Shown in pieces: positions 17,091 through 25,614 of a DNA stretch of 64,000 nt. The first letter of the stretch is position 1; the number at the start of each line of letters is the position of its first letter. Position numbers and translations under genes: made by a program. Source of the DNA: Clostridium weizhouense (GTDB lineage: Bacteria > Bacillota > Clostridia > Clostridiales > Clostridiaceae); the NCBI RefSeq assembly GCF_019431045.1, contig NZ_JAHXPT010000003.1, forward strand, positions 124,001 through 188,000. Reading direction: 5' to 3'. The notes beneath the pieces are model-generated. The model did no database searches. It was given only the letters and a program-made list of their open reading frames with translations, and was not told where the DNA came from.

Positions 17091-17426
17091 ATGGCAACTT
17101 ATAAACCTTTGGCAGTTACTTTAGGAGCTACTTCTATATCTAATGTTAATGGAAATAAATTAATTAAAACAATTGGAACTACTGCTTGGGATTTAGCATT
17201 TATTTATGGAACAGCTATAGGTACAAGTTTGCATGTATCAAGTACAGGTGGAGTTTATTCCGCTACAGTTATATTAAAAAGTGGTACAGTTTTAGGATGG
17301 TATTCAACTGTTGCAGGTTCAGAAGGAAATGCAGCGATAGAAACATTTGGAAATAGTGAAGGTAGATATGGGGTAACTGTTAATACAGGAGCACCAATAA
17401 CTTTGAAATTCTATGCACACGGTTAA
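17091..17426 (+). CDS. 111-aa Gly/Thr/Ser-rich protein, candidate surface subunit
   Basis: This protein starts MATYKPLAVTLGATSISN after a strong AAGGAGG. It is rich in Thr, Ser, Gly and Ala, has few charged residues and no signal peptide, and alternates like beta-strand protein (SLHVSSTGGVYSATVIL). Composition and codon use (higher GC) set it apart from its neighbours and suggest high expression. With a sigma-K-like promoter and a hairpin terminator of its own, it looks like an abundant structural protein and a possible acceptor for the neighbouring Maf glycosyltransferase. The family is not recognised. Confidence 0.7.
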   Translation: MATYKPLAVTLGATSISNVNGNKLIKTIGTTAWDLAFIYGTAIGTSLHVSSTGGVYSATVILKSGTVLGWYSTVAGSEGNAAIETFGNSEGRYGVTVNTGAPITLKFYAHG

Positions 17427-17467
17427 AATAATTTAATATAAAAAAGTAAATTAATATAAAAAAAGGG

Positions 17468-17497
17468 AGATACAGTATAGTTATACTGTATCTTTCT
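17468..17497 (+). terminator. Terminator after the 111-aa gene
   Basis: AGATACAGTATA and TATACTGTATCT form a perfect 12-bp stem with a 2-base loop, followed by TTCTG. The tail is weak, so it may be an attenuating hairpin before the Maf gene. Confidence 0.65.
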
Positions 17498-17516
17498 GTG
17501 AATTTAGGGGGTATAG

Positions 17517-19238
17517 ATGAAAAGATATAATTCATTAGATGGGTATAAATTATATAAGATTAAAAAAGATAGTAATGAATATTATTTAGCAGATGATATA
17601 AATTATAGAAAAGATATTAATAAATTAATTGATAACTTAGATGGACTTAAATTTGATTCATTTATAATTATTTTTGGATTAGATACCGGAGAATATTTAA
17701 AAGAGTTAAAAACAATATTATGTAAAAATAATAGAGTAATAATTTTTGAACCAAATGAAGAAATTTTCAACAAAAATAAGGAGACTATTTTAGAGAAGAA
17801 TATAAGTATAATTTTATATGATGAAGAATCAATAGATGATATTTTATCTTCAGTAATCAATGGAGATAATTTTGACAATTTATATGTTCATGCTTTTGGA
17901 AATTACAGTGAAATATATAAAGATGAATATGAAAAATTAATAGAATCAATAGATTCTTTATATTTTTCTATATCAGGAAATATAACTTTAGCTTATAGAT
18001 GTAAAGAATCTTTTATGAGAAACTCTATAGAAAATCTTAAAATTATAAAAGAATCTAGTCCTTTAAATTCATATGTTGAAATTAATAAAGATGTTCCTGC
18101 TTTTATAGTTTCAGCAGGACCATCTTTAGATAAAAATATAGAAGATATGATTAGAAATATTGATAAAGTGAAAAAATCTTTTGTTATAGCAAGCAATAGA
18201 ACTTTTTCAACATTAATAGAAAACGGAATAAAACCAGATTTAATTGTATCTATAGATCCATCAGATGCGATGTATGATATGATGAAAGAAAATCTAAAAG
18301 AAGATATTCCTTTATTGTATTATGAATATAGTAATAGATATTTAGTAAAGAATTATAGAGGAGAAAAAATATATATTTCTAATGTTTTTTCTAAAATAAT
18401 TAATGAAATGAATAGATATGGAGGATTATCTCAAGGAGGATCAGTAGCACATACGTGTCTATCTATGGCTAATTTATTAGGTTGTAATCCAATAATATTA
18501 ATAGGACAAGATTTAGCATACACTTATAATAAACATCATTCAACTAAAGCTACTTTTAGTGTAGATAATACTATTAATACTAATTTAGCTAATAAATTTG
18601 TAAAAGATGTTTTTGGAAATAATATTAGAACAACAAGCACTCTAAACGTTTTTAAAGATAGTATGGAATATCATATAGAGCAATATAAAACAGGAAGAAA
18701 TGTAGAATTTATAAATGCATCATATGGCGCTGATATAAAAGGTGCTCCTCATAAAGAATTATCAGATATATTCAAGTTGAATATTTTTGATAAGAATAAA
18801 AAGAAGTTAAAACCTAATAAATGTATTGATTTAGATTATAATAAGGTAATTGATTCTATAATTAATTTTGTGGATATTTTTATTGAAAAATCTGAACAAG
18901 GAATAGAACAATGTACAATTTTATCCAATCTTAAAGAGGAGAAATCTTTAGTTAATATTGATGAAAATGATATAGATTTTCAAAGGTTTCTATTCATATT
19001 AAATATAGTCGAAACTTTTGAATCTTCTTTGGAAAGTTTTTATTTAGGAGGTTATTTTAATAAATTTATGTTTTCTATAAAAAGAGAGAGTTTTGCTATG
19101 CTTGCAAAAGATTATGATAGATTAACTTCAAATATGAAATATCAAGGAAAAGCATTTTTAAACTATTTTAAAAGAATGAATGAGATGCTTATAGAAGCTA
19201 AAAAAATTATACAAGATGAAGTTTCAAAATTTGAATAA
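17517..19238 (+). CDS. Maf-type (DUF115) glycosyltransferase
   Basis: This 573-aa protein is of the motility-associated-factor family. It has the family motif FIVSAGPSLDKNIEDM (about residues 196-211), IASNRTFSTLIENGIKPD, VSIDPSDAM, and LIGQDLAYTYNKHHS near residue 340, with a helical C-terminal region. Maf proteins transfer nonulosonic acids (pseudaminic or legionaminic) from CMP donors to Ser/Thr of flagellin in the cytoplasm. No flagellin is nearby; the likely acceptors are the small proteins encoded on each side. GGGGG precedes the ATG. It is the key link between sugar synthesis and protein decoration in this island. Confidence 0.9.
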   Translation: MKRYNSLDGYKLYKIKKDSNEYYLADDINYRKDINKLIDNLDGLKFDSFIIIFGLDTGEYLKELKTILCKNNRVIIFEPNEEIFNKNKETILEKNISIILYDEESIDDILSSVINGDNFDNLYVHAFGNYSEIYKDEYEKLIESIDSLYFSISGNITLAYRCKESFMRNSIENLKIIKESSPLNSYVEINKDVPAFIVSAGPSLDKNIEDMIRNIDKVKKSFVIASNRTFSTLIENGIKPDLIVSIDPSDAMYDMMKENLKEDIPLLYYEYSNRYLVKNYRGEKIYISNVFSKIINEMNRYGGLSQGGSVAHTCLSMANLLGCNPIILIGQDLAYTYNKHHSTKATFSVDNTINTNLANKFVKDVFGNNIRTTSTLNVFKDSMEYHIEQYKTGRNVEFINASYGADIKGAPHKELSDIFKLNIFDKNKKKLKPNKCIDLDYNKVIDSIINFVDIFIEKSEQGIEQCTILSNLKEEKSLVNIDENDIDFQRFLFILNIVETFESSLESFYLGGYFNKFMFSIKRESFAMLAKDYDRLTSNMKYQGKAFLNYFKRMNEMLIEAKKIIQDEVSKFE

Positions 19239-19286
19239 ATTCATATTATAATAAGAGATACTATTTAATTTAAGGAGGAACAGTAG

Positions 19287-19475
19287 ATGGCAGAGATAAA
19301 AATAGATGGTGAAGTCTATAGGGAAATGAAAATAAAGAATTTAATAGTTGATGGTAAAGAACAAAATGGATTTGTAATATCAGCAGATCAACTTAAAGGT
19401 AAAAACCAAATACAAGTAACAATAGAGACAGAACCAAATATTGAAACTCCTGAACCAATAAAAGAAAATAAGTAG
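19287..19475 (+). CDS. Hypothetical protein, 62 aa
   Basis: This acidic short protein begins MAEIKIDGEVYREMKIK and ends in a Glu/Pro-rich tail (PNIETPEPIKENK). AAGGAGG precedes the ATG by 8 bases, and CATATTATA at 19242-19250 exactly fits a sigma-K -10 box but lacks a good -35. It sits between the Maf gene and three beta-sandwich mini-proteins. The family is unknown; an adaptor or structural role is possible. The ribosome site and frame make it a real gene. Confidence 0.7.
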   Translation: MAEIKIDGEVYREMKIKNLIVDGKEQNGFVISADQLKGKNQIQVTIETEPNIETPEPIKENK

Positions 19476-19484
19476 TGTATAAAA

Positions 19485-19781
19485 ATGAAAAATAAAAATT
19501 CAATAATATTATATGGATGTAAGTTGATGAGTCTGGATAGTTTGCAATTAGATATAATTGCAAAAATGAAACAGTTAAGTATTATTAAGGGAAAGATATA
19601 CAATGAAAATCTTGAACCATCAATTGGAGCGGTTATTGAAGTAAAAGAAATTAATCCATATAGTAAAAAATATACGATTTTAGGATATTGTTTTACAAAT
19701 GATAAAGGAGAATATGTATTTTCTTTAGAAGCAAAATGTGGGATGGATTATGAATTTTCTATATATTCTCCTTTAATATAG
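19485..19781 (+). CDS. Mini-protein, single carboxypeptidase-regulatory-like domain (2 of 4)
   Basis: This 98-aa protein starts 10 bases after the 62-aa gene with a weak ribosome site, which suggests translational coupling. The domain reads IKGKIYNENLEPSIGAVIEV, GYCFTNDKGEYVFSLEA and YEFSIYSP, matching the others in the GxV...PxxxA...TNDxGEY...YxFxxY pattern. It has no signal peptide or membrane segment. As with its paralogues, an intracellularly made surface subunit, for example of the spore, is inferred. Confidence 0.75.
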   Translation: MKNKNSIILYGCKLMSLDSLQLDIIAKMKQLSIIKGKIYNENLEPSIGAVIEVKEINPYSKKYTILGYCFTNDKGEYVFSLEAKCGMDYEFSIYSPLI

Positions 19782-19801
19782 AGTTATAGAGGGTGGAGTA
19801 T

Positions 19802-20113
19802 TTGAGTTCATATAAAGAAATCTTAATAAGTCCAAGTGAATTAAAAAGGTGTAATATAATAAATAAAAAAATTATTATGAATAAATCTACAGATATATTG
19901 TTAATTGGAAAGGTAGTAGATCAATTTAAAAAACCTATAATTAATGCTGTTATAGTTATTAGAGAAATAAATAATAATGATTATCCACCACTAATTAAAG
20001 AGTTTGGATATTTAATTACTAATATATATGGTGAATATTCTGTTTTACTACCATTAAATCCTAAAATTGATTATATATTAGATGTATATCAACCAATGAT
20101 TAATGAAGTTTAA
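19802..20113 (+). CDS. Mini-protein, single carboxypeptidase-regulatory-like domain (3 of 4)
   Basis: This 103-aa protein starts most likely at TTG 19802, with GAGGGTGG ahead; a GTG at 19793 sits inside that ribosome site. The core is LIGKVVDQFKKPIINAVIVI, then LITNIYGEYSVLLPL and YILDVYQP, the same beta-sandwich pattern as the flanking genes. Divergence between paralogues is high outside the core, so the duplications are old. It is cotranscribed with the genes on each side. Confidence 0.72.
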   Translation: MSSYKEILISPSELKRCNIINKKIIMNKSTDILLIGKVVDQFKKPIINAVIVIREINNNDYPPLIKEFGYLITNIYGEYSVLLPLNPKIDYILDVYQPMINEV

Positions 20114-20138
20114 TTTTCATTAATAATATGAGGTAATT

Positions 20139-20447
20139 ATGAAAAAAATTAATTGTTATAATTGTTATAAAGGAGTATTAATTAGAGGATATGTATACAA
20201 TGAAGATATGAGTCCTGTTAAAAATGCTATAGTAATATTAGAAATAGTATTATCAGAAGATAAAAGAAAGCTTATAAATCTTAAGTTGGAAAATAGAGGA
20301 AATATTTATTGTATGGATACTACTACAAATGAGTTTGGAGAATTTTGCTTTAAAATATTTGATATTAATCATTATTATAAGATAAAAATATTTGAAAATG
20401 ATAAAATAGATAATACAAATAAACAAAAAGTTTTTATAGAAATATAG
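20139..20447 (+). CDS. Mini-protein, single carboxypeptidase-regulatory-like domain (4 of 4)
   Basis: This 102-aa protein starts after GAGGT and contains NCYNCYKGVLIRGYVYN at the N-terminus (two Cys), then SPVKNAIVILEIV, TTNEFGEFCFKIF and YYKIKIF. The extra cysteines set it apart from its three paralogues and could allow cross-linking. It is the last small gene before a strong terminator that overlaps its stop codon. Confidence 0.75.
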   Translation: MKKINCYNCYKGVLIRGYVYNEDMSPVKNAIVILEIVLSEDKRKLINLKLENRGNIYCMDTTTNEFGEFCFKIFDINHYYKIKIFENDKIDNTNKQKVFIEI

Positions 20448-20483
20448 TATAAAAAAACTAATAATAAGTTTTTTTATACTATA
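20443..20483 (+). terminator. Terminator overlapping the stop of the fourth mini-protein
   Basis: TATAGTATAAAAAAACT (20443-20459) pairs perfectly over 17 bp with 20467-20483 around a 7-base loop. The T run is inside the 3' arm. Confidence 0.75.
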
Positions 20484-20516
20484 CAAATAACACTTAGTAG
20501 GAAAAGGAGAGTTCTT

Positions 20517-21563
20517 ATGGATATAAGTAATCTTTTAGTGAGTAAAGATATATCAATAAGACAAGGGATTGATACTTTAGATAAGATTGGAAAAAAAATA
20601 ATAGTTGTTGTACAAGATAAAAAACTACTTGGTGTTGTAACAGATGGTGATATTAGAAGGTGGATATTAAAAAATGGTGATGTTTCAATGTCTATAGATA
20701 AAATAATGAATAAGTCACCAAAATATGTATTGATAAAAGATAAAGATAATGCTGAGAATTTATTAAAACAATATAAGATTGAGGCAATACCTATAGTTAA
20801 TGATAAGAATGAGGTTATTGACATAGTATTTTGGAATGATATTTATCAAAAGGAGTTTAGTTATTTTAAGACCAGCAATATTCCTGTAGTTATAATGGCT
20901 GGGGGGAAAGGAACTAGATTACAGCCATATACAAAATTCATTCCCAAAATGCTATTACCAATAGGAGATATTCCTATTATAGAAAGAATAATAGATAGAT
21001 TTTTGTGTTTTAATTTTAATAATTTTCATATAACAATTAATTATAAAAAAGATATAATTAAAGCATATTTTAGTAAAGAGGTTTCTTATAATATATCATT
21101 TACTGAAGAAGATAAACCATTAGGTACAGCTGGAAGCTTGTTTTTATTGAAGAATACTTTAAAAGATACTTTTTTTGTAACTAATTGTGATATATTAGTT
21201 GATGCAAATTATTCTGATATATTAAAATTTCATAAAAAATGTAAAAATAAAATTACTGTAGTTACGGCTTTAAAGAATTATGTGATACCATACGGTGTTT
21301 TTAATTTAAATGATGATGGAAGTATTAAATCTTTAGATGAAAAACCTAATTATGAATTTTTAGTGAATACAGGAATGTATATACTAGAACCGGAAATTCT
21401 TGAATATCTTGATGGAGATAGTTATTGCAATATGACAGAGATCATTTACAAATCTTTATCTGGAAATGATAAAGTAGGAATATATCCAGTAACAGATGGA
21501 GCATGGCTTGATATGGGTGAATTTGAATCTATGAAAAATATGATTGATAAATTGGATATTTAG
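20517..21563 (+). CDS. ptmE: PtmE-like CBS-domain sugar-1-phosphate nucleotidyltransferase
   Basis: This 348-aa protein has two N-terminal CBS motifs (about residues 1-115, VVTDGDIRRW and EAIPIVNDKNEVI) and a C-terminal nucleotidyltransferase (residues about 120-345) with VVIMAGGKGTRLQPYTK, EDKPLGTAGSL and VTNCDILVD. This CBS-NTP_transferase arrangement is that of Campylobacter PtmE, which makes GDP-glucosamine for the legionaminic acid route; a GDP-mannose pyrophosphorylase-like role is the alternative. Together with LegB and LegC it points to a GDP-based sugar path. AAGGAGAG precedes the ATG. It follows a terminator, so it probably has its own promoter. Confidence 0.85.
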   Translation: MDISNLLVSKDISIRQGIDTLDKIGKKIIVVVQDKKLLGVVTDGDIRRWILKNGDVSMSIDKIMNKSPKYVLIKDKDNAENLLKQYKIEAIPIVNDKNEVIDIVFWNDIYQKEFSYFKTSNIPVVIMAGGKGTRLQPYTKFIPKMLLPIGDIPIIERIIDRFLCFNFNNFHITINYKKDIIKAYFSKEVSYNISFTEEDKPLGTAGSLFLLKNTLKDTFFVTNCDILVDANYSDILKFHKKCKNKITVVTALKNYVIPYGVFNLNDDGSIKSLDEKPNYEFLVNTGMYILEPEILEYLDGDSYCNMTEIIYKSLSGNDKVGIYPVTDGAWLDMGEFESMKNMIDKLDI

Positions 21564-21643
21564 CTTATATAGAATAAGAAATTTAGTTTTATTGAAATGT
21601 TAAAAAGATTATAAAATAATATTATATTTCTTAAATAGAAAAA

Positions 21644-21677
21644 AATATTACTGGAAATGAGAATTTCCAGTAATATT
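21644..21677 (-). terminator. 15-bp hairpin with a T tract only on the minus strand
   Basis: AATATTACTGGAAAT and ATTTCCAGTAATATT pair perfectly around GAGA. Read on the minus strand the stem is followed by TTTTTT; on the plus strand it is not. No minus-strand gene is seen upstream. The rest of the 290-base gap 21564-21853 is AT-rich promoter DNA. Confidence 0.5.
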
Positions 21678-21853
21678 AAAATAATGACAATATTAATTAT
21701 AGAAAGTTATTTTATTGTCTTTTTAGATATATTTTTTAGTAAAAATAAGATAAAATTATTAAATCAAGAATTAAGAAATTATTAAGACTATATAAATTCA
21801 CAATTATTTTATTAAATGGTAAAATAAGATATATATCATTTGGAGGAATAATT

Positions 21854-23125
21854 ATGAATAAAAATACTAAACGTATAATTGTAGCAATAATTATAATTAA
21901 TGTATTTAATATATTTGTACCACGAAATCATTTTAATTTAATAAATAAAAAAACAGTATATGCAAGTGAAGTAAATAATGATATTTTAATTAGTCTAAGA
22001 ACACCTTTTTTTATAGGTAGAAATTTTGGACAAGACGATAATATATTCCTTAATCAAAGTTTTAGTGATAGAAACTTATATAATATAACTGTAAGTAAAT
22101 TGTTAGATAAAGTTACACTTAAATGTATATGTAATAAAGAAAATTCAAAAATTATAATTGATGGACAAACAGTAACAGAGAATAGTATTAAAAATCGTAT
22201 ATATGAAAAACAAGTTATCTTAGGCAAAAACAAAAATATATTTAATATAAGATTTGAAAATAAAAATGGTACTGTGAATAATTATAAAGCTGCGATATAT
22301 AAAAAAGATGATTTGAAATTTAATAAAACAGAAGATATTAAGTTGAAAAATATTATTTTAAATGATGGAAATATTGAGTTTAAATTAGATGCAAGTAAAA
22401 AAGATAATTATTATTATTTAGATTTAGATAAGTCAATTAAAAGTATTTTAATTAAAGTAGAACCAGAAAATCTTAAAGACATAGTACGAATTAATGGTGT
22501 TATAATAGATCCAACATTTGAAAGAGAGATTTATTTAGATTTAGAACTTAAAGAAATAGAAATAGAAGTTCAAGATTCTAAAAATATTAATTGTAGAAAT
22601 ACATATGTTTTAAATATGAAACCTAAATATGATCAATGGTTTAATGAAGATGGAAATCTATATAGATATGATTCAAATGGAAAACTTATTATGAATGATT
22701 GGTATATTGAAAGAATAAATTTGAATAAAAATTGGTATTATTTAGGTGAAAATGGGATTGCTCTTAAGGAATGGTTGTATAATAATAAAAAATGGTATCA
22801 TTTTGGTGATGATGGTATTATGGAAAAAGGTTGGAAGTATATAAATGGACTTTGGTACTATTTTAATGAAGATGGAGCGATGAAAACAGGATGGTTAAAA
22901 TATAACGGTACTTGGTACTATCTGCAATCATCAGGAGCGATGAAAATAGGATGGTTAAATGATAATGGACTTTGGTATTATATGAGTTCATTAGGAGCAA
23001 TGAAAATTGGGTGGTTAAAAGATAAAGATAATATTTGGTATTATTTAAATACTGATGGAGCAATGGTTAAAAGTAGTGTAGTAGACAGTTATGTACTAGG
23101 TTCAAATGGAGTATGGATAAAATAA
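21854..23125 (+). CDS. Secreted cell-wall-binding-repeat protein
   Basis: This 423-aa exported protein has an N-terminal signal segment (about residues 7-36, ending VYASEV), a cadherin-like beta-sandwich region (about 55-250), and about six choline-binding-type repeats at the C-terminus with the pattern WYYF..DGAMKTGW (residues about 258-423). These repeats bind choline or related wall polymers, so the protein is surface-attached non-covalently. GGAGGA precedes the ATG. No catalytic domain is seen, suggesting an adhesive or structural role. It adjoins the glycan island but has its own promoter region. Confidence 0.88.
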   Translation: MNKNTKRIIVAIIIINVFNIFVPRNHFNLINKKTVYASEVNNDILISLRTPFFIGRNFGQDDNIFLNQSFSDRNLYNITVSKLLDKVTLKCICNKENSKIIIDGQTVTENSIKNRIYEKQVILGKNKNIFNIRFENKNGTVNNYKAAIYKKDDLKFNKTEDIKLKNIILNDGNIEFKLDASKKDNYYYLDLDKSIKSILIKVEPENLKDIVRINGVIIDPTFEREIYLDLELKEIEIEVQDSKNINCRNTYVLNMKPKYDQWFNEDGNLYRYDSNGKLIMNDWYIERINLNKNWYYLGENGIALKEWLYNNKKWYHFGDDGIMEKGWKYINGLWYYFNEDGAMKTGWLKYNGTWYYLQSSGAMKIGWLNDNGLWYYMSSLGAMKIGWLKDKDNIWYYLNTDGAMVKSSVVDSYVLGSNGVWIK

Positions 23126-23162
23126 AATTAAGCTACCATTAAGTTTTTAAAACAATCGATTA

Positions 23163-23213
23163 TATAGAATAAATAGTGTAACATTTAAATAGACTATTTA
23201 TTCTATATTTTTT
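23163..23213. terminator. Terminator between convergent genes
   Basis: TATAGAATAAATAGT and ACTATTTATTCTATA form a perfect 15-bp stem followed by TTTTTTC. Confidence 0.85.
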
Positions 23214-23255
23214 CTTATTTAAAAATTATAATTAGTAAATAATTTATTAATAATT

Positions 23256-23591
23256 TTAAATTTTTTGTTTAGTAGCTATACTAATAAAGAGAAAGGCACA
23301 GATAAGAGAAATGATTGACCATATTCTTAAATCAGAATGTAGGGGAGAATTTAAACAGCCTATAATACCACCAATAATATAAAAGCAACCAGCTGTAATA
23401 GAGAAAGATCTAGAATTCCTATTTATAACACCAATTATCCCTCCTATTAGCATAAATAATGCAAGGACAAATTCAATACCACCATTAGTCCCATTAAAAG
23501 TATCTTCAAGTCCTATGGCACATGATTGAAATGCAATAATTAAAACCAATATGAAAGAAATGGTTCCGAGTATTAATTTCAAAGTTTTCAT
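23256..23591 (-). CDS. Small multi-pass membrane protein, 111 aa
   Basis: On the minus strand GAGGTG precedes an ATG at 23591, which is preferred over the ATG at 23606 that lies inside the ribosome site. The protein has four hydrophobic segments (starting MKTLKLILGTISFILVL, then GIEFVLALFMLIGGIIG, ITAGCFYIIGGIIG and a fourth before residue 107). Glycine-rich helices suggest tight packing. No family is certain. It is a single-gene unit. Confidence 0.7.
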   Translation of the reverse strand: MKTLKLILGTISFILVLIIAFQSCAIGLEDTFNGTNGGIEFVLALFMLIGGIIGVINRNSRSFSITAGCFYIIGGIIGCLNSPLHSDLRIWSIISLICAFLFISIATKQKI

Positions 23592-23986
23592 AAAACACCT
23601 CTTCATATAATTTATCTAGAAATTTTATAAAAAATAGTTAGCTTAATATTAAATATATCTATACTGTAAAATATTATATTGAAGAACTAAATGTACCATG
23701 AAATATATAAATCATAATTAAAAATATAATTTATGTTTTAAAATAGTGTTGATACCTTAATATAAAATTTATAACAAGAACAAAAGAAAAATGTATACAT
23801 ATTAACTGAATAAGTTAAAATTAAATATTATAGAAATTTAGAAAATATATTATATTAAATAAATTTGTATTATAATGATAAATAAGTATGAGTTATTAAA
23901 TATTTTATAAAAATTTAAATTTAAATGATATAAAGAACTATATTCTATTAAGAGAAGATAAAGATTTAAGTTTACGGAGGAAAAAT
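23592..23986. other. Divergent intergenic region, nothing recognised
   Basis: This stretch of about 395 bases separates the membrane protein (-) from the HAD hydrolase (+). It is very AT-rich and must hold both promoters. I see no riboswitch, repeat or small gene. Confidence 0.5.
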
Positions 23987-24640
23987 ATGAAAGAAATTGA
24001 AGCAGTATTATTTGACATGGATGGAGTTATCTTTGATACAGAAAGGATTTATTTAGAAATTTGGACAAACATTTTTAATAAATATGGGTATAAAATGACT
24101 AAAGATGTTTATGTAACTGTAATGGGAAGAGGACGTGAAAATGTTATTAAGACTTTTGTAGATATATATGGCGATAACTTACCAATAATGAAAATGTATG
24201 ATGAAAAAGATGAATTATTATTACAAATTATAGATTCGGGGGAAGTTCCTATAAAACCTGGTGCTATTGAAATATTAAAGTCTTTAAAGAAAAATGGATA
24301 TAAAGTAGCTCTTGCAACTTCAGCTAAAAGAAACAGATTAGATAAACAATTGAAAATTGGTAATATTAAGAATATATTTGATGCAATAGTTTGTGGAGAT
24401 GATGTAACAAAGTCAAAGCCAAATCCAGAAATATTTTTAGATGCGGCAAAAAAACTTTCTGTAAGTCCTAAAAAATGTATTGTTATAGAAGATTCACCTG
24501 CTGGAATAAGAGCAGCTTATAATGCCAATATGGTTGGTTTACATGTGGAAGATTTGAAAAAATCTGATGAAGAAATAAAGAAATATTGTAATAGGAGTTT
24601 TGGAAATTTATTTGAAATTAAAGAATATCTAAAAATATAG
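23987..24640 (+). CDS. HAD hydrolase, beta-phosphoglucomutase-like
   Basis: This 217-aa haloacid dehalogenase subfamily IA protein has motif I FDMDGVIFDTE (nucleophile Asp10), motif II LATSAKR (Ser/Thr), motif III KSKPNPEIF (Lys) and motif IV VIEDSPAGIRAA. The Asp two residues after the nucleophile and the cap layout resemble phosphosugar phosphatase or beta-phosphoglucomutase. It is cytosolic and single-gene. The exact substrate is not predictable; no sugar-phosphorylase neighbour is present, so a phosphatase role is likelier. Confidence 0.9.
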   Translation: MKEIEAVLFDMDGVIFDTERIYLEIWTNIFNKYGYKMTKDVYVTVMGRGRENVIKTFVDIYGDNLPIMKMYDEKDELLLQIIDSGEVPIKPGAIEILKSLKKNGYKVALATSAKRNRLDKQLKIGNIKNIFDAIVCGDDVTKSKPNPEIFLDAAKKLSVSPKKCIVIEDSPAGIRAAYNANMVGLHVEDLKKSDEEIKKYCNRSFGNLFEIKEYLKI

Positions 24641-24660
24641 GTGGATGTCCACCTATATTT
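24636..24660. terminator. Short hairpin overlapping the HAD stop codon
   Basis: TATAGGTGGA and TCCACCTATA form a 10-bp perfect stem with a 2-base loop, followed by TTT. It lies between convergent genes. Confidence 0.7.
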
Positions 24661-24682
24661 ACAAAACTTAAAAAAATAAATT

Positions 24683-25045
24683 TTATTTTTCTAAGACGCT
24701 TATTAATGTTTTATAAGAAAAATCTACTATTTCAGCACAACTAATTTTATTTGCTTTTAATTCCTTACATATTTCAGTAGTATAGTTTTCTTTAATTTTT
24801 GTTATAAATTCTTTGGAATAATTCCTAGCCATATTATTCTCACTATTACTGCTTCTACCTTTCAAGTAACCTATTACTAAAATTCCGGCATTTATAGCAC
24901 CACAAAGACTTCCTACTGTTAATCCAGCTCCCATCCCACTACCTAGTGCAAGTGGGATATTTTCATTGAAATTTTCATTATATGATTTTATTAAAGATTC
25001 TGCACAGTTATATCCTTGACTAAGATATTCTGATGGATGTGTCAT
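24683..25045 (-). CDS. C_GCAxxG_C_C family redox-active protein
   Basis: This 120-aa protein carries the family signature YNCAESLIKSY near the N-terminus, then GSGMGAGLTVGSLCGAINAG (residues 35-54) and cysteines CKELKANKISCAEIV near the C-terminus. The spaced cysteines suggest a redox or metal-cluster protein; members are small and of unknown function, common in anaerobes. The N-terminus MTHPSEYLSQGYNCAES fits typical length. It has its own promoter in the 570-base gap to the permease. Confidence 0.88.
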   Translation of the reverse strand: MTHPSEYLSQGYNCAESLIKSYNENFNENIPLALGSGMGAGLTVGSLCGAINAGILVIGYLKGRSSNSENNMARNYSKEFITKIKENYTTEICKELKANKISCAEIVDFSYKTLISVLEK

Positions 25046-25614
25046 AAAAATCGCTCCCTATAAAATTATTTTTGTTATTGGATGTATTCTAAAATAGTAT
25101 TTATATTATAGTATAAAGTTCATTAAAAGATAGTCCAATACATTAATTTTATCATATTTTTAATATAAAAAAAGGTTATTGTATCATATATTGTTAATCT
25201 AATTAGTTAATATTTCTAAATCAATTTCAATTGAAGCTTTATAACTTTTTTAGAAATTTTTATGTAACCAAGTAGATTATTATCAATAAAATGTACTAGA
25301 AAAAACTTATTGATGCTATGGTTTATTATATATATTGTATATTATTTAAATGTTAATTTAGAAAAAAGTATAAACAGTATATTATCTTGTATGTAAAATC
25401 AAAGAAACATTTTATATAAATTTAAATAGTGCTAATGTTGAAATTTGTTTTATATAGAAAAGATATGCTGTATGGTTTAATTATTATAATTAAATATAAA
25501 ATGAAATATGAAAAATAAAAAAAGCAATACCTATTTTGTAGAAAACGTGTACAAAGACAAGCGTATAAGTTATTATTTAAATAATAATATTAAGAAATAG
25601 GAAAGGGGCATGTT
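25046..25614. other. Long intergenic region with a possible cre site
   Basis: About 570 bases without a gene. It is AT-rich and contains AGAAAACGTGTACA at 25540-25553, a weak match (two mismatches) to a CcpA cre site, 60 bases before the permease start. No riboswitch or T-box element is seen. Confidence 0.35.

Noticed and set aside
17091..17426. Phage tail-like protein as a sign of a prophage
   Set aside because: No other phage genes are near; the neighbours are glycan enzymes and the promoter looks sporulation-type.
22760..23125. Tandem repeats of about 60 bases, considered as a CRISPR or DNA repeat
   Set aside because: They encode choline-binding-type protein repeats in frame of the wall-binding protein and have no spacers.
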